A stretch of DNA of 64,000 nt from Pantoea piersonii (GCF_003612015.1 NZ_RARB01000004.1:372001-436000), one strand, 5' to 3'; positions 1-11,148 are shown, counted from the first letter of the stretch. Numbers and translations: made by a program. The notes: generated by a model not told the origin, from the sequence alone.

Positions 1-1
1 T

Positions 2-1558
2 ATGGCGGATGGCCTGGCACGCGCCACGGGCGAAGTCGGCGTGGTGCTGGTGACGTCGGGTCCCGGCGCAACCAATGCGATCACCGGTATCGCCACCGCC
101 TATATGGATTCGATCCCGCTGGTGATCCTGTCGGGTCAGGTGCCTTCCTCGCTGATTGGCTACGACGCCTTTCAGGAGTGCGACATGGTGGGGATTTCCC
201 GTCCGGTGGTGAAGCACAGCTTTCTGGTGAAAAGCACCGAAGAGATCCCGACCGTGCTAAAAAAAGCCTTCTGGCTGGCGGCCAGCGGGCGTCCAGGCCC
301 GGTCGTTATCGATCTGCCGAAGGACATTCTGAACCCGGCCAATAAACTGCCTTACGTTTATCCGGAATCGGTGAGCATGCGCTCCTACAACCCGACCATT
401 CAGGGGCACAAAGGGCAGATCAAACGCGCTTTAAACACGCTGCTCGCCGCGCACAAACCGGTTATTTACGCTGGCGGCGGCGCGATTACCTCAGCGTGCG
501 AAGCGGAGCTGCTGCAGCTTGCGGAAAAGCTGAATATTCCGGTCACTACGTCGCTGATGGGGCTGGGCGCGTTTCCCGGCACGCACCGTCAGGCAGTGGG
601 TATGCTCGGCATGCATGGCACCTATGAAGCCAACATGACGATGCATAACGCCGATCTGATCTTTGCCGTCGGCGTGCGCTTTGACGATCGCACCACCAAT
701 AATCTGGCTAAATATTGCCCGAACGCGACGGTGCTACATATCGACATCGATCCTACCTCGATTTCGAAAACCGTGGCGGCGGATATCCCTATCGTTGGCG
801 ATGCGAAGCAGACGCTGCAGCAGATGCTGGAGCTGCTGGCGCAGAGCGAAACGAAGCAGGAGTTCGACAGCCTGCGCGACTGGTGGCAGAGCATTGAAGG
901 CTGGCGCAGCCGTAAATGTCTGGCGTTCGATCGCAGCAGCGACGCGATTAAACCGCAGGCGGTGATCGAGACGATCTGGCGCCTGACCAACGGCGACGCT
1001 TACGTCACCTCGGATGTCGGCCAGCATCAGATGTTCGCGGCGCTTTACTATCCCTTTGATAAACCGCGTCGCTGGATCAACTCAGGCGGACTCGGCACCA
1101 TGGGCTTCGGTCTGCCAGCCGCGCTGGGCGTCAAAATGGCGCTGCCAGAGGAAACGGTGATTTGCGTGACCGGCGACGGCAGCATTCAGATGAATATCCA
1201 GGAGCTCTCTACCGCGCTGCAGTACGATCTGCCGGTGCTGGTGCTGAGCCTGAATAACCGCGTCCTCGGCATGGTGAAACAGTGGCAGGATATGATCTAT
1301 TCAGGCCGCCATTCGCAATCTTATATGGAGTCGCTGCCGGACTTTGTGCGTCTGGCTGAGGCCTACGGTCACGTCGGCATCGCCATTCAGCATCCTTCCG
1401 AACTGGAAGAGAAACTGCAGCTGGCGCTGGATACGCTGGCGAAGGGCCGCCTGGTATTTGTCGACGTCACCGTCGACGGCAGCGAGCATGTGTACCCGAT
1501 GCAGATTCGCGGCGGGGCGATGGATGAGATGTGGCTGAGCAAAACGGAGAGAACATAA
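2..1558 (+). CDS. ilvI: Acetolactate synthase isozyme III large subunit (5' truncated by the window edge)
   Basis: Catalytic subunit of acetohydroxyacid synthase III, which makes 2-acetolactate or 2-aceto-2-hydroxybutyrate in valine, leucine and isoleucine synthesis using ThDP, Mg2+ and FAD. The frame is open from the first bases and starts inside the conserved N-terminal ThDP-binding domain ([15 protein letters not shown], then TSGPGATNA). By comparison with the 574-residue E. coli protein about 56 residues are missing at the left edge, so the Met at position 2 is internal. The central FAD-binding region and the C-terminal ThDP motif ([12 protein letters not shown], then LNNR) are intact. 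It ends two bases before ilvH, so the two subunits are translationally linked. Confidence 0.97.
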   Translation: MADGLARATGEVGVVLVTSGPGATNAITGIATAYMDSIPLVILSGQVPSSLIGYDAFQECDMVGISRPVVKHSFLVKSTEEIPTVLKKAFWLAASGRPGPVVIDLPKDILNPANKLPYVYPESVSMRSYNPTIQGHKGQIKRALNTLLAAHKPVIYAGGGAITSACEAELLQLAEKLNIPVTTSLMGLGAFPGTHRQAVGMLGMHGTYEANMTMHNADLIFAVGVRFDDRTTNNLAKYCPNATVLHIDIDPTSISKTVAADIPIVGDAKQTLQQMLELLAQSETKQEFDSLRDWWQSIEGWRSRKCLAFDRSSDAIKPQAVIETIWRLTNGDAYVTSDVGQHQMFAALYYPFDKPRRWINSGGLGTMGFGLPAALGVKMALPEETVICVTGDGSIQMNIQELSTALQYDLPVLVLSLNNRVLGMVKQWQDMIYSGRHSQSYMESLPDFVRLAEAYGHVGIAIQHPSELEEKLQLALDTLAKGRLVFVDVTVDGSEHVYPMQIRGGAMDEMWLSKTERT

Positions 1559-1560
1559 TT

Positions 1561-2052
1561 ATGCGTCGTATTTTATCGGTTCTGCTGGAGAATGAATCCG
1601 GCGCATTGTCGCGCGTGGTGGGCCTCTTTTCTCAGCGCGGCTACAACATCGAAAGCCTGACCGTCGCGCCGACTGACGACCCAACGCTGTCGCGTATGAC
1701 CATTCAAACCGTCGGTGACGAGAAGGTGCTGGAGCAGATTGAAAAGCAGCTGCATAAGCTGGTGGACGTGCTGCGCGTCAGCGAGCTGGGGCAGGGCGCC
1801 TACGTCGAACGCGAGATCATGCTGGTGAAGCTGCAGGCCACCGGTTACGGCCGCGAAGAGGTAAAGCGCAGCGCCGAAATCTTCCGCGGTCAGATTGTCG
1901 ACGTGACGCCAACGCTGTACACGGTTCAGCTTGCGGGCACCAGCGATAAGCTCGACGCCTTTCTCAATACCGTGCGCGAAGTCGCTGAGATTGTCGAAGT
2001 GGCGCGTTCCGGCATCGTCGGCGTGTCGCGCGGCGATCGCATTATGCGTTAA
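1561..2052 (+). CDS. ilvH: Acetolactate synthase isozyme III regulatory small subunit
   Basis: Regulatory subunit that binds IlvI and confers valine feedback inhibition. It is 163 residues, the same as E. coli, with an N-terminal ACT domain (about residues 4-78, beginning [20 protein letters not shown]) and a C-terminal ACT-like domain. An in-frame upstream start at 1531 lies inside ilvI and would add ten residues foreign to the family. The ATG at 1561 is preceded by GGAGAG at the end of ilvI and gives the family length. It is the last gene of the ilvIH operon. Confidence 0.97.
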   Translation: MRRILSVLLENESGALSRVVGLFSQRGYNIESLTVAPTDDPTLSRMTIQTVGDEKVLEQIEKQLHKLVDVLRVSELGQGAYVEREIMLVKLQATGYGREEVKRSAEIFRGQIVDVTPTLYTVQLAGTSDKLDAFLNTVREVAEIVEVARSGIVGVSRGDRIMR

Positions 2053-2073
2053 TCACAACAGGTTACTGTCTCT

Positions 2074-2099
2074 AACCCGGCGTAATGCCGGGTTTTTTT
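2074..2099 (+). terminator. Intrinsic terminator of ilvIH
   Basis: A stem AACCCGGC / GCCGGGTT with a short TAAT-type loop is followed by a run of seven T, 20 bp after the ilvH stop. This is a textbook Rho-independent terminator. Confidence 0.9.
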
Positions 2100-2240
2100 A
2101 TTTTATGCGCTAAACAGGGATCGCTAAGAAAAGCGGTTGCTCAGCGCGGAGTTCTGCTGTTAGATGTTACAAACGAGTTACCCTTAGCTTAGTTGCGGAC
2201 ATCTGTCGCAACGCGGCTCGCCGTGAAGTATGGAGTTATC

Positions 2241-3251
2241 GTGAAACTGGATGAAATCGCGCGTCTGGCGGGCGTGTCGCGCACCACGGCCAGTTATGTC
2301 ATCAATGGCAAAGCGCGGCAGTATCGTGTCAGCGAAAAAACCGTCGAGAAAGTGATGGCGGTCGTGCGTGAGCATAACTATCACCCTAATGCAGTGGCGG
2401 CGGGCCTGCGCGCCGGCCGCACGCGTTCTATCGGCCTGGTGATCCCCGACCTGGAGAATACCAGCTACACCCGCATCGCCAATTATCTGGAGCGTCAGGC
2501 GCGTCAACGCGGCTATCAGCTGCTGATCGCCTGTTCAGAAGATCAGCCCGACAATGAAATGCGCTGTATCGAACATCTGCTGCAGCGTCAGGTTGATGCG
2601 ATTATCGTTTCTACCTCTTTGCCGCCTGAGCATCCCTTTTATCAGCGCTGGATCAACGATCCGCTGCCGATTATCGCGCTGGACCGCGCGCTGGATCGCG
2701 AGCATTTCACCAGCGTCGTCGGCGCCGATCAGGACGACGCTTTTGCCCTGGCGGCTGAATTGCGTCAGCTGCCGGTAAAAAACGTCCTGTTCCTCGGCGC
2801 GCTGCCGGAGCTTTCCGTCAGCTTTTTACGCGAAATGGGGTTCCGCGATGCCTGGAAAGAGGATCCACGACCCATCGACTATATCTACTGCAACAGCTTC
2901 GAGCGTACGGCGGCGGCCGCGCTGTTTGAGAAGTATCTTGACGATCATGATATGCCAGAGGCGCTTTTCACCACCTCGTTCGGCCTGCTGCAGGGCGTTA
3001 TGGACGTGACGTTAAAACGTGACGGGCGGCTGCCGACCGACCTCGCTATCGCGACCTTTGGCGACCACGAATTACTGGACTTTCTGGACTGTCCGGTGCT
3101 GGCCGTAGGGCAGCGTCATCGCGATGTTGCGGAGCGCGTGCTGGAGTTAGTTCTGGCTTCGCTTGATGAGCCGAGAAAACCGAAACCGGGATTAACGCGT
3201 ATTCGGCGAAATTTATTTCGCCGTGGGCAGCTAAATCGCAAAATTAAATAG
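2241..3251 (+). CDS. cra: Catabolite repressor/activator Cra (FruR), LacI family
   Basis: Global regulator of carbon flow that senses fructose phosphates, repressing glycolytic and activating gluconeogenic genes. The protein is 336 residues. The LacI-type helix-turn-helix lies at the extreme N terminus ([22 protein letters not shown], with hinge helix [17 protein letters not shown] near residues 45-60), followed by a periplasmic-binding-protein-like effector domain. The start is GTG at 2241, preceded by GGAG with good spacing. The longer frame from 2193 would put 16 unrelated residues before the HTH, and E. coli cra also uses GTG. It is monocistronic, between the ilvIH terminator and its own terminator. 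Confidence 0.97.
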   Translation: MKLDEIARLAGVSRTTASYVINGKARQYRVSEKTVEKVMAVVREHNYHPNAVAAGLRAGRTRSIGLVIPDLENTSYTRIANYLERQARQRGYQLLIACSEDQPDNEMRCIEHLLQRQVDAIIVSTSLPPEHPFYQRWINDPLPIIALDRALDREHFTSVVGADQDDAFALAAELRQLPVKNVLFLGALPELSVSFLREMGFRDAWKEDPRPIDYIYCNSFERTAAAALFEKYLDDHDMPEALFTTSFGLLQGVMDVTLKRDGRLPTDLAIATFGDHELLDFLDCPVLAVGQRHRDVAERVLELVLASLDEPRKPKPGLTRIRRNLFRRGQLNRKIK

Positions 3252-3256
3252 CCGAC

Positions 3257-3287
3257 GGGCAGCAATACCGCTGCCCTTAAATTTTTA
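3257..3287 (+). terminator. Intrinsic terminator of cra
   Basis: A stem GGGCAG / CTGCCC (3257-3262 with 3271-3276) followed by TTAAATTTTT lies just after the cra stop codon. Confidence 0.75.
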
Positions 3288-3648
3288 TGTATTAATATTC
3301 GTCAATTTTTAGGGTAAAAAAGCGTAAATCTGCGACACCTCATCTAACAAATTAGCGGCGATGTGATTGTTAATTGTCCATTTCTTCGGGCTGACAACCC
3401 CTCCCGCCGTGCCTGGGGCGGGTGTGGCCGCTTTCAGAAATCCCCTAAAATGTAGCCCCTGTCTCAGAAACAGTGAAGAATATTAGCGCAGACCATCAGG
3501 TTTATTTTTAATCATTTTTTTAAGCACTATGGTTTTTATTCCACTATTCATCAGGTTAATTTTTAAAATTGACCTTTTGACCCCTTTGTCGCTTTTCAAT
3601 CAGCGAAATTCCCCCCTGTAAATAGTTATATTCCCGCCGCGCTTCGGC
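3288..3648. other. Non-coding stretch between cra and the mra promoter
   Basis: About 360 bp without a credible gene. It is AT-rich compared with its neighbours and holds one GC-rich stem-loop (CCCGCC at 3403-3408 with GGCGGG at 3417-3422) that has no T-tract. I see no tRNA, repeat or mobile element. It may carry further upstream mra promoter elements, but no box pair is convincing. Confidence 0.5.
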
Positions 3649-3678
3649 TTGACAACGATTTCATCGCCTCCGTAAACT
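3649..3678 (+). promoter_or_regulatory. mra promoter for the dcw cluster
   Basis: A perfect -35 TTGACA (3649-3654) is followed after 18 bp by TAAACT (3673-3678). The position just upstream of the MraZ repeats and the CGTAAACTC core match the E. coli mraZ promoter as I remember it. Assignment is by sequence and context only. Confidence 0.7.
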
Positions 3679-3685
3679 CGTGGCG

Positions 3686-3730
3686 TGGTAAAAAGTGGGG
3701 TAAAGTGGTGAAAACGGGAAGTTGAGGGGA
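3686..3730 (+). promoter_or_regulatory. MraZ operator: five 10-bp direct repeats
   Basis: TGGTA (3686), TGGGG (3696), TGGTG (3706), GGGAA (3716) and GGGGA (3726) recur exactly every 10 bp with A-rich 5-bp spacers. MraZ is known to bind TGGGN repeats separated by 5 bp and to repress its own operon. The last repeat also serves as the mraZ Shine-Dalgarno, so operator and ribosome-binding site overlap. Confidence 0.8.
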
Positions 3731-3738
3731 AGACTGGC

Positions 3739-4197
3739 ATGTTCCGTGGGGCAACGTTAGTCAATCTCGACAGCAAGGGGCGACTGGCCGTACCTGTGCG
3801 CTATCGCGACACGCTGATCGGGGAATCTCAAGGGCAGATGGTATGCACCATCGACCTTCATCAGCCCTGCCTGTTGCTTTATACCTTGCCCGAATGGGAA
3901 ATCATCGAAAAAAAGCTGTCTCGCTTATCCAGCATGAACCCCGTTGAGCGACGCGTACAGCGTCTGCTGCTGGGCCATGCCAGTGAGTGTCAGATGGACA
4001 ATGCAGGCCGTTTACTGCTGGCGAATACGCTTCGGCAGCACGCGGGCCTGACAAAAGAAGTGATGCTGGTCGGCCAGTTCAATAAGTTTGAACTGTGGGA
4101 TGAACAGACCTGGTATCAACAAGTTAAGGATGACATTGACGCAGAACAGTCGGCTCAGGAACCGTTATCTGAGCGGTTGCAGGACTTGTCGCTATAG
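3739..4197 (+). CDS. mraZ: Transcriptional regulator MraZ
   Basis: First gene of the division and cell-wall cluster, an AbrB-like DNA-binding ring protein that represses the mra promoter. It has 152 residues, the same as E. coli. Two tandem MraZ/SpoVT-AbrB folds are visible, each with the DXXXR signature: [15 protein letters not shown] near residue 10 and [16 protein letters not shown] near residue 85. The ATG lies 8 bp after GGGGA. It ends 2 bp before rsmH, so the pair is co-translated, and the operator repeats just upstream provide autoregulation. Confidence 0.97.
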   Translation: MFRGATLVNLDSKGRLAVPVRYRDTLIGESQGQMVCTIDLHQPCLLLYTLPEWEIIEKKLSRLSSMNPVERRVQRLLLGHASECQMDNAGRLLLANTLRQHAGLTKEVMLVGQFNKFELWDEQTWYQQVKDDIDAEQSAQEPLSERLQDLSL

Positions 4198-4199
4198 CT

Positions 4200-5141
4200 A
4201 TGCAGGAAAATTTTAAACATACCACGGTGCTACTGGACGAGGCGGTTAACGGCCTCAACATCAGGGAAGACGGCATCTACATCGACGGCACCTTTGGTCG
4301 CGGCGGACATTCACGATTGATTCTGTCGCAGCTGGGCGCGCAGGGACGGCTTATCGCCATCGATCGCGACCCGCAAGCTATCGCTGCAGCTGCTGAAATC
4401 GCCGATCCGCGCTTTTCCATTGTGCATGGCCCGTTCTCCGAGCTGGCCGAGTATGTCGAAGCGCTGGAGTTAAGCGGCAAAATTGACGGCATCCTGCTTG
4501 ATCTTGGCGTGTCGTCGCCGCAGCTGGATGACGCCGAACGCGGTTTCTCTTTTATGCGTGATGGGCCGCTGGACATGCGAATGGACCCGACGCGCGGGCA
4601 TTCCGCCGCTGAGTGGCTGTTGCAGGCCGAAGAAGCGGATATCGCCTTTGTGCTGAAGACCTACGGCGAGGAGCGTTTTGCTAAACGTATCGCGCGCGCC
4701 ATCGTGGAGCGTAACCGCGAGCAGCCGATGACGCGCACCAAAGAGCTGGCCGAAGTCATCGCGGCGGCGACGCCGGTGAAAGATAAGTTTAAACATCCAG
4801 CAACGCGCAGCTTTCAGGCGATACGTATCTGGATCAACAGCGAGCTGGAAGAGATCGAAAAGGCGCTGAAAGGCGCGTTAACGGTGCTGGCACCTGAGGG
4901 GCGTCTCTCCATTATCAGCTTCCACTCGCTGGAAGATCGCCTGGTAAAGCGTTTTATGCGCGATCAGAGTCGCGGTCCGCAGGTGCCAGCAGGGCTTCCG
5001 ATGACCGAAGCGCAGCTTAAGGCACTGGGCGGACGTCAGCTGAAGCTGCTCGGCAAAATGACGCCGGGCGAAGCGGAAGTGGCGGACAATCCACGCGCGC
5101 GCAGTTCGGTTCTGCGTATCGCGGAGAGAACCGACGCATGA
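4200..5141 (+). CDS. rsmH: 16S rRNA (cytosine(1402)-N(4))-methyltransferase
   Basis: SAM-dependent methylation of C1402 N4 in the 16S rRNA P site (formerly MraW). The 313-residue protein shows the SAM-binding glycine motif [14 protein letters not shown] near residues 29-42, the adjacent acidic IAIDRDPQA, and the conserved [11 protein letters not shown]-terminal [14 protein letters not shown] is also family-typical. It sits between mraZ (2-bp gap) and ftsL (4-bp ATGA overlap). Confidence 0.97.
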   Translation: MQENFKHTTVLLDEAVNGLNIREDGIYIDGTFGRGGHSRLILSQLGAQGRLIAIDRDPQAIAAAAEIADPRFSIVHGPFSELAEYVEALELSGKIDGILLDLGVSSPQLDDAERGFSFMRDGPLDMRMDPTRGHSAAEWLLQAEEADIAFVLKTYGEERFAKRIARAIVERNREQPMTRTKELAEVIAAATPVKDKFKHPATRSFQAIRIWINSELEEIEKALKGALTVLAPEGRLSIISFHSLEDRLVKRFMRDQSRGPQVPAGLPMTEAQLKALGGRQLKLLGKMTPGEAEVADNPRARSSVLRIAERTDA

Positions 5142-5458
5142 TCGGCAACGAACGTCACAGTCTGCCTGGGGTTATCGGCGGCGATCTGCTGCGATTCGGC
5201 AAAATCCCGGTGATTTTGCTTATCGCCGTATTGGTGTCGGCCATCATGGTGGTGACAACGACGCACAAAACGCGTCTGCTGACCGCGCAGCGCGAGCAGC
5301 TGGTATTAGAGCGCGACGCGCTCGACATTGAATGGCGTAACCTGATCCTTGAGGAGAACGCGCTGGGCGATCACAGTCGGGTGGAGCGTATCGCTACCGA
5401 GAAGCTGCAGCTACAGCATGTCGATCCCTCTCAGGAAAACATTGTGGTACAGAAATAA
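5138..5458 (+). CDS. ftsL: Cell division protein FtsL
   Basis: Bitopic division protein that forms the FtsQLB complex and activates FtsWI septal synthesis. It has 106 residues: a short cytoplasmic N terminus ([16 protein letters not shown]), one transmembrane segment at about residues 26-46, then a periplasmic leucine-zipper coiled coil ([20 protein letters not shown]) ending in the conserved [16 protein letters not shown]. It is about 15 residues shorter at the N terminus than E. coli FtsL. The start overlaps the rsmH stop, and no upstream in-frame start fits better. Confidence 0.95.
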   Translation: MIGNERHSLPGVIGGDLLRFGKIPVILLIAVLVSAIMVVTTTHKTRLLTAQREQLVLERDALDIEWRNLILEENALGDHSRVERIATEKLQLQHVDPSQENIVVQK

Positions 5459-5474
5459 GGAACGCTAAATCGCC

Positions 5475-7241
5475 ATGAGCGGCGCAAGCAAAACGCTGAA
5501 GTTGAAAAAACAGGAAGATAAAGCCAGCTTTGTAAGCTGGCGTTTTGCGTTGCTGTGCGGCTGTATTTTACTGGCGCTGTTCGGCTTGCTGTCTCGCGTC
5601 GCCTGGCTGCAGGTCATCAAGCCGGATAAGCTGGTGAAAGAGGGCGATCTGCGCTCCTTGCGCGTACAGGCTATCCCCACCGCGCGCGGCATGATCAGCG
5701 ATCGCGCTGGTCGTCCGCTGGCGGTCAGCGTGCCGGTCAACGCCATTTGGGCCGATCCCAAAGAGCTGCACGACGCGGGCGGCGTGACCCTCGACAGCCG
5801 CTGGAAGGCGCTTGCCGACGCGCTCTCGATTCCGCTCGATCAACTGGCGACGCGCGTCAACGCCAATCCCAAAGGACGTTTCATCTATCTGGCGCGTCAG
5901 GTCAATCCCGCCATCAGCGACTACATCAAAAAGCTCAAGCTGCCTGGCATCCATCTGCGTGAAGAGTCACGTCGCTACTATCCCGCCGGTCAGGTGACGT
6001 CTCATCTGATCGGCTTTACCAATATTGACGGGCAGGGCATCGAAGGCATCGAAAAGAGCTTCGATAAGTGGCTGACCGGCGCGCCTGGCGAGCGAACGGT
6101 GCGTAAAGATCGCAACGGCCGCGTCATTGAAGATATCTCATCGGTAGACAGCCGCGCCGCCCATAACCTGACGCTCAGCATTGACGAACGTCTGCAGGCG
6201 CTGGTTTACCGCGAGCTCAATAACGCCGTCGCGTTCAATAAAGCTGAATCTGGCTCCGCCGTGCTGGTCGAGGTTAATACCGGCGAAGTGCTGGCGATGG
6301 CGAACAGCCCGGCTTACAACCCTAATAACCTCGGTAACACGCCGAAAGAGATCATGCGCAACCGCGCCATCACCGATATTTTCGAGCCGGGCTCGACCGT
6401 TAAGCCGATGGTAGTGATGACGGCGCTGCAGCGCGGCGTGGTGCGGGAAAACAGCGTGCTTAATACCGTGCCGTATCGCGTTAATGGTCATGAAATCAAA
6501 GACGTGGCGCGATACAACGAACTGACCCTTACCGGGGTTTTGCAGAAGTCGAGTAACGTCGGTGTTTCACGACTGGCGTTAGCGATGCCCTCCTCAGCGC
6601 TTGTAGATACTTACGCGCGCTTTGGCCTGGGTAAACCGACCAATTTGGGGCTGGTCGGGGAAAGTAGTGGCTTATACCCTCAAAAACAACGGTGGTCTGA
6701 CATAGAGAGGGCCACCTTCTCTTTCGGCTACGGGCTAATGGTAACCCCGTTACAGTTAGCGCGTGTCTACGCGACGATCGGCAGCTACGGCATCTTTCGA
6801 CCGCTGTCGATTACTAAAGTCGATCCGCCTGTGGCGGGTGAGCGCGTCTTCCCGGAGTCGCTGGTGAAAACCGTGGTTCATATGATGGAAAGCGTCGCGC
6901 TGCCGGGCGGCGGCGGCGTGAAAGCGGCGATTAAGGGCTACCGCATCGCGATTAAAACCGGTACCGCGAAAAAAGTCGGACCGGATGGCCGTTACGTTAA
7001 CAAATATATTGCTTACACCGCAGGCGTCGCGCCTGCCAGTCATCCTCGTTTTGCGCTGGTGGTGGTGATCAACGATCCCCAGGCCGGTAAATATTACGGT
7101 GGTGCGGTCTCCGCGCCGGTGTTCGGTGCCATTATGGGCGGGGTTTTACGCACCATGAATATCGAGCCGGACGCGTTGCCGACCAATGACAAAAACGAGC
7201 TGGTGACTAACAGAAGTGAGGAAAAAAGTGACAGATCGTAA
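5475..7241 (+). CDS. ftsI: Septal peptidoglycan transpeptidase PBP3
   Basis: Class B penicillin-binding protein that cross-links septal peptidoglycan with FtsW. It has 588 residues, identical in length to E. coli. After a basic cytoplasmic tail there is one transmembrane helix (about residues 22-44), a non-catalytic PBP dimerisation domain, and the transpeptidase domain with S307-T-V-K310, S359-S-N and K494-T-G-T. Codon usage between about 6530 and 6760 departs from the rest of the gene (rare TTA, CTA, ATA, AGG), explained by an embedded RNA element annotated separately. It overlaps murE by 14 bp. Confidence 0.98.
   Translation: MSGASKTLKLKKQEDKASFVSWRFALLCGCILLALFGLLSRVAWLQVIKPDKLVKEGDLRSLRVQAIPTARGMISDRAGRPLAVSVPVNAIWADPKELHDAGGVTLDSRWKALADALSIPLDQLATRVNANPKGRFIYLARQVNPAISDYIKKLKLPGIHLREESRRYYPAGQVTSHLIGFTNIDGQGIEGIEKSFDKWLTGAPGERTVRKDRNGRVIEDISSVDSRAAHNLTLSIDERLQALVYRELNNAVAFNKAESGSAVLVEVNTGEVLAMANSPAYNPNNLGNTPKEIMRNRAITDIFEPGSTVKPMVVMTALQRGVVRENSVLNTVPYRVNGHEIKDVARYNELTLTGVLQKSSNVGVSRLALAMPSSALVDTYARFGLGKPTNLGLVGESSGLYPQKQRWSDIERATFSFGYGLMVTPLQLARVYATIGSYGIFRPLSITKVDPPVAGERVFPESLVKTVVHMMESVALPGGGGVKAAIKGYRIAIKTGTAKKVGPDGRYVNKYIAYTAGVAPASHPRFALVVVINDPQAGKYYGGAVSAPVFGAIMGGVLRTMNIEPDALPTNDKNELVTNRSEEKSDRS
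6655..6726 (+). ncRNA. ftsO: FtsO-like sponge RNA element embedded in ftsI
   Basis: Within ftsI, a GTAGTGGC element (6664-6671) can pair with the GCCACUGC 5' seed of the sRNA RybB (one G-U pair). It is followed by a stem-loop GGTGGTC (6691-6697) / GGCCACC (6710-6716) and a pyrimidine tail TTCTCTTTC, resembling a terminator-like 3' end. E. coli FtsO is a known ftsI-internal RNA that sponges RybB. The surrounding codons keep unusual synonymous choices that, from memory, are nearly identical in E. coli. Ends are approximate, since the sequence cannot show processing. Confidence 0.55.
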
Positions 7242-8715
7242 CCTGCGCGACTTGCTGGGCCCGTGGGTGCCAGGCGCGCCGGCGCGTCCCCTGGGTGACA
7301 TGACACTGGACAGCCGCAAAGCGGCCTCCGGCGATCTGTTTGTGGCCGTCGCAGGCCACCACGCCGACGGACGGCGTTTTATTCCGCAGGCGATCGCGCA
7401 GGGCGTTGCCGCCGTGATCGCGGAAGCTGAAGGCGAAGCCAGCGATGGCGATATTCGTGAGATGCACGGCGTGCCGGTGATTTACCTGGCGCAGCTGGCG
7501 CAGCGCCTCTCCGCGCTGGCGGGGCGTTTTTATGGTCAGCCGGGCGAAAAGCAGAAGCTGATAGGCGTAACCGGCACCAATGGTAAAACCACTACCACGC
7601 AGCTGCTGGCTCAGTGGGCGCAACGGCTGGGTGAAACCGGCGCGGTGATGGGCACGGTCGGCAATGGCCTGCTCGGGCAGCTGACCGCCGCAGAGAACAC
7701 GACCGGATCGGCCGTCGAGGTGCAGCATCTCTTACGGGATCTGGCGCAGCAGGGCGCAACGCTGACCGCGATGGAGGTCTCCTCGCACGGTCTGGTGCAG
7801 CATCGCGTTGCCGCGCTGCCGTTCGCCGCTGCGGTCTTTACCAACCTCAGCCGCGATCATCTTGACTACCACGGCGATATGCAGACCTACGAATCGGCTA
7901 AGAAGCTGCTTTTTACCGACCATCAGGTTGGCGAAATGATCCTTAACGCCGATGACGAAGCCGGGCGCCGCTGGCTGGCGACGCTGCCGGACGCCGTCGC
8001 CGTCACCATGGCAAATAATTTACAGCCGGGCTGTCACGGTCGCTGGGTGAAAGCCGAAGAGGTGAAGTATCACGATAACGGCGCCCATATCCGTTTCAGC
8101 TCAAGCTGGGGCGAGGGCGAATTCGACAGCCGACTGATGGGCGCGTTTAACGTCAGCAATCTGCTGCTGGCTTTCGCTACGCTGCTGGCGCTTGATTATC
8201 CGCTCGCCGATCTGGTGCGGACCGCGCCGCAGCTTCAGCCGGTCTGCGGCCGCATGGAAGTTTTCAGCGCGCCGGGCAAACCGACTGTTGTAGTGGATTA
8301 CGCCCATACGCCGGACGCGCTGGAAAAAGCGCTGGAGGCTGCGCGCCTGCACTGCAAAGGCAAGCTGTGGTGCCTGTTTGGCTGCGGCGGCGATCGCGAT
8401 AAAGGCAAGCGTCCCCTGATGGGCGCGATCGCCGAGCAGTTCGCGGATATTGTGGTGATTACCGACGACAATCCGCGCAGCGAAGATCCGCAGGCCATCG
8501 TTAACGACATTTTGACCGGCCTGCTCGAACCGCATCGCGCGCGCGTCGTGGCGGGACGTGCGCAAGCGGTCACTAACGCTGTGTTGCAGGCGCAACCTGA
8601 CGACATCGTGCTGGTGGCGGGCAAAGGTCATGAAGATTATCAAATCGTGGGGAATCGTCATCTGGATTACTCCGACCGCGCCACGGTTGCTGCGTTATTA
8701 GGAGTGACGGCATGA
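7228..8715 (+). CDS. murE: UDP-MurNAc-L-Ala-D-Glu:meso-diaminopimelate ligase
   Basis: Adds meso-diaminopimelate to the peptidoglycan precursor. The 495-residue form starts at GTG 7228, giving [18 protein letters not shown], which matches the E. coli length. A second GTG at 7216 would add four residues. Mur ligase motifs are present: P-loop [14 protein letters not shown] near residue 113, the conserved lysine in YESAKK that is carbamylated in the family, and the DAP-specificity motif DNPR in [11 protein letters not shown]. The start lies inside ftsI (14-bp overlap) and the stop overlaps murF. Confidence 0.96.
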   Translation: MTDRNLRDLLGPWVPGAPARPLGDMTLDSRKAASGDLFVAVAGHHADGRRFIPQAIAQGVAAVIAEAEGEASDGDIREMHGVPVIYLAQLAQRLSALAGRFYGQPGEKQKLIGVTGTNGKTTTTQLLAQWAQRLGETGAVMGTVGNGLLGQLTAAENTTGSAVEVQHLLRDLAQQGATLTAMEVSSHGLVQHRVAALPFAAAVFTNLSRDHLDYHGDMQTYESAKKLLFTDHQVGEMILNADDEAGRRWLATLPDAVAVTMANNLQPGCHGRWVKAEEVKYHDNGAHIRFSSSWGEGEFDSRLMGAFNVSNLLLAFATLLALDYPLADLVRTAPQLQPVCGRMEVFSAPGKPTVVVDYAHTPDALEKALEAARLHCKGKLWCLFGCGGDRDKGKRPLMGAIAEQFADIVVITDDNPRSEDPQAIVNDILTGLLEPHRARVVAGRAQAVTNAVLQAQPDDIVLVAGKGHEDYQIVGNRHLDYSDRATVAALLGVTA

Positions 8716-10070
8716 TCCCGGTTTCCCTTACCACTCTGGCTGAGATCAGCGGCGGCACGCTTCACGGCGGCGATCTTACGCTTAACGACGTCACTACCGA
8801 TACGCGCAAAGTAACACCGGGCAGCCTCTTTGTGGCGCTGGTCGGTGAACGCTTCGACGCGCATGACTTTGCCGCTGACGCTATCGCCAGCGGCGCGCAG
8901 GCGCTGTTAGTGAGTAAGTATTTACACGTCTCCGTACCGCAGGTCGTGGTTGCCGACACGCGCATTGCGTTCGGCAAGCTGGCCGCCTGGGTGCGTCAGC
9001 AATCGAAAGCGCGCGTAGTCGCGCTCACCGGTTCGTCCGGTAAAACCTCGGTCAAAGAGATGACCGCCTCCATCCTGCGTGAATGCGGCGAAACGCTCTA
9101 TACCGCGGGCAATCTGAATAACGATTTCGGCGTACCGATGACGCTGCTGCGCCTGACCGAGCAGCATCAGTATGCGGTTATCGAACTGGGCGCGAATCAC
9201 CAGGGCGAAATCGCCTATACCACCGAGCTGACGCGTCCTGAGAGCGCACTGGTGAATAACCTGGCGGCGGCGCATCTGGAGGGCTTCGGTTCGCTGGCGG
9301 GCGTAGCGAAGGCGAAAGGGGAGATCTTCAACGGCCTGCCCGCGAACGGCACTGCCATTCTGAACGCCGACAGCAACGACTGGCCGCACTGGCAGGCGAA
9401 CCTGCACGGCAAGCGCGTATGGCGCTTCTCGCCACAGGCGGCCGACAGCGATTTTACCGCGCGCGATATCCGTCTGACCGTAGACGGCACTCATTTCATC
9501 ATGCAGACGCCGCGCGGCGACATCGACGTTACGCTGCCGCTGCCGGGTCGTCATAACATCGCTAACGCGCTGGCTGCCGCCGCGCTGGCGCTGTCGGTCG
9601 ACGCGCCGCTTAGCGCCATTCAGAGCGGGCTGAAAAGCCTGCAGGCCGTTCCTGGCCGCCTGTTCCCGATTCGTCTCTCTGAGAAGCAGCTGCTGCTCGA
9701 CGACAGCTATAACGCCAATGTCGGCTCGATGACGGCCGCCGCGCAAGTGCTGGGCGAAATGCCCGGCTACCGCGTAATGGTAGTAGGCGATATGGCGGAG
9801 CTGGGCGAAGAGGCGGAGCAGTGCCATCGCGAGGTCGGGCTGGCGGCGAAAGCCGCAGGGGTCGATCGCGTGCTGAGCGTCGGCGCGCTGAGCGCGCACA
9901 TTAGTGAAAGCAGTGGGGTTGGCGAACATTTCGCCACAAAAACCGCGCTGACTGAACGTTTACGGACGCTGTTGTCCGAACATCGGGAATTAACCGTTTT
10001 GATTAAAGGTTCGCGTAGTGCTGCCATGGAGCAGGTCGTGCAGAACCTACAGGAGATGGGAACATGTTAG
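8712..10070 (+). CDS. murF: UDP-MurNAc-tripeptide:D-alanyl-D-alanine ligase
   Basis: Final cytoplasmic Mur ligase, adding D-Ala-D-Ala to UDP-MurNAc-tripeptide. It has 452 residues with the three Mur domains: an N-terminal substrate domain ([16 protein letters not shown]), a central ATPase domain with the divergent P-loop [12 protein letters not shown] near residue 107, and a C-terminal domain with [13 protein letters not shown] and [13 protein letters not shown] overlap with murE upstream and a 7-bp overlap with mraY downstream show tight translational coupling. Confidence 0.97.
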   Translation: MIPVSLTTLAEISGGTLHGGDLTLNDVTTDTRKVTPGSLFVALVGERFDAHDFAADAIASGAQALLVSKYLHVSVPQVVVADTRIAFGKLAAWVRQQSKARVVALTGSSGKTSVKEMTASILRECGETLYTAGNLNNDFGVPMTLLRLTEQHQYAVIELGANHQGEIAYTTELTRPESALVNNLAAAHLEGFGSLAGVAKAKGEIFNGLPANGTAILNADSNDWPHWQANLHGKRVWRFSPQAADSDFTARDIRLTVDGTHFIMQTPRGDIDVTLPLPGRHNIANALAAAALALSVDAPLSAIQSGLKSLQAVPGRLFPIRLSEKQLLLDDSYNANVGSMTAAAQVLGEMPGYRVMVVGDMAELGEEAEQCHREVGLAAKAAGVDRVLSVGALSAHISESSGVGEHFATKTALTERLRTLLSEHRELTVLIKGSRSAAMEQVVQNLQEMGTC

Positions 10071-11146
10071 TCTGGCTGGCCGAGCATCTGGTCGCTTTTT
10101 ATTCCGGCTTCAACGTCTTTTCGTATCTGACGTTTCGCGCCATTGTCAGCCTGCTGACCGCTTTATTTATCTCTTTATGGATGGGGCCTCGCCTGATTGC
10201 CTGGCTGCAAAAGCTGCAAATCGGCCAGGTAGTGCGCAACGACGGTCCGGAATCGCACTTCAGCAAGCGCGGTACGCCGACCATGGGCGGGATTATGATC
10301 CTCACCTCGATCACCGTTTCGGTGCTGATGTGGGCTTATCCTTCGAATCCCTATGTCTGGTGCGTACTGGTGGTGCTGGTGGGCTTTGGCATCATCGGCT
10401 TTGTCGATGACTATCGCAAAGTGGTGCGTAAAGACACGAAGGGCCTGATCGCGCGCTGGAAATATTTCTGGATGTCGGTGATTTCGCTGGGCGTGGCGTT
10501 TGCGCTCTACGCCGCCGGTAAAGGGACGCCCGCGACGCAGCTGGTGGTGCCTTTCTTCAAAGATATCATGCCCCAGCTTGGCCTGTTCTACGTGGTGCTC
10601 GCCTACTTCGTTATCGTCGGCACCGGCAACGCCGTTAACCTGACCGACGGTCTGGACGGGCTGGCAATTATGCCGACCGTATTCGTCGCGGCAGGGTTCG
10701 CGCTGGTGGCCTGGGCGACCGGCAACGTTAAGTTCGCTGAGTATCTCCATATTCCCTATTTACGCCATGCGGGCGAGCTGGTGATCGTCTGTACCGCTAT
10801 CGTCGGGGCAGGGCTGGGCTTCTTGTGGTTCAACACCTATCCGGCGCAGGTCTTTATGGGCGACGTGGGTTCGCTGGCGCTGGGCGGCGCGCTCGGCACG
10901 CTGGCTGTGCTGCTGCGTCAGGAGTTTTTGCTGGTGATTATGGGCGGCGTGTTTGTGGTCGAGACGCTCTCTGTGATCCTGCAGGTAGGATCGTTCAAGC
11001 TACGCGGACAGCGCATTTTCCGCATGGCACCGATTCATCATCACTATGAACTGAAAGGCTGGCCGGAACCGCGCGTGATCGTGCGCTTCTGGATCATCTC
11101 GCTGATGCTGGTGCTTATTGGCCTGGCCACGCTGAAGGTACGTTAA
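10064..11146 (+). CDS. mraY: Phospho-MurNAc-pentapeptide translocase (lipid I synthase)
   Basis: Integral membrane enzyme transferring phospho-MurNAc-pentapeptide to undecaprenyl phosphate to form lipid I. It has 360 residues with about ten transmembrane helices. Family signatures are GFVDDYRKV (active-site aspartates), [13 protein letters not shown], and the histidine cluster [14 protein letters not shown] near the C terminus. It starts inside the end of murF and is followed after 2 bp by murD. Confidence 0.98.
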   Translation: MLVWLAEHLVAFYSGFNVFSYLTFRAIVSLLTALFISLWMGPRLIAWLQKLQIGQVVRNDGPESHFSKRGTPTMGGIMILTSITVSVLMWAYPSNPYVWCVLVVLVGFGIIGFVDDYRKVVRKDTKGLIARWKYFWMSVISLGVAFALYAAGKGTPATQLVVPFFKDIMPQLGLFYVVLAYFVIVGTGNAVNLTDGLDGLAIMPTVFVAAGFALVAWATGNVKFAEYLHIPYLRHAGELVIVCTAIVGAGLGFLWFNTYPAQVFMGDVGSLALGGALGTLAVLLRQEFLLVIMGGVFVVETLSVILQVGSFKLRGQRIFRMAPIHHHYELKGWPEPRVIVRFWIISLMLVLIGLATLKVR

Positions 11147-11148
11147 TT

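Noticed and set aside
2193-2240. Upstream start for cra
   Set aside because: Adds 16 residues before the helix-turn-helix with no ribosome-binding site. GTG at 2241 has GGAG and matches family length.
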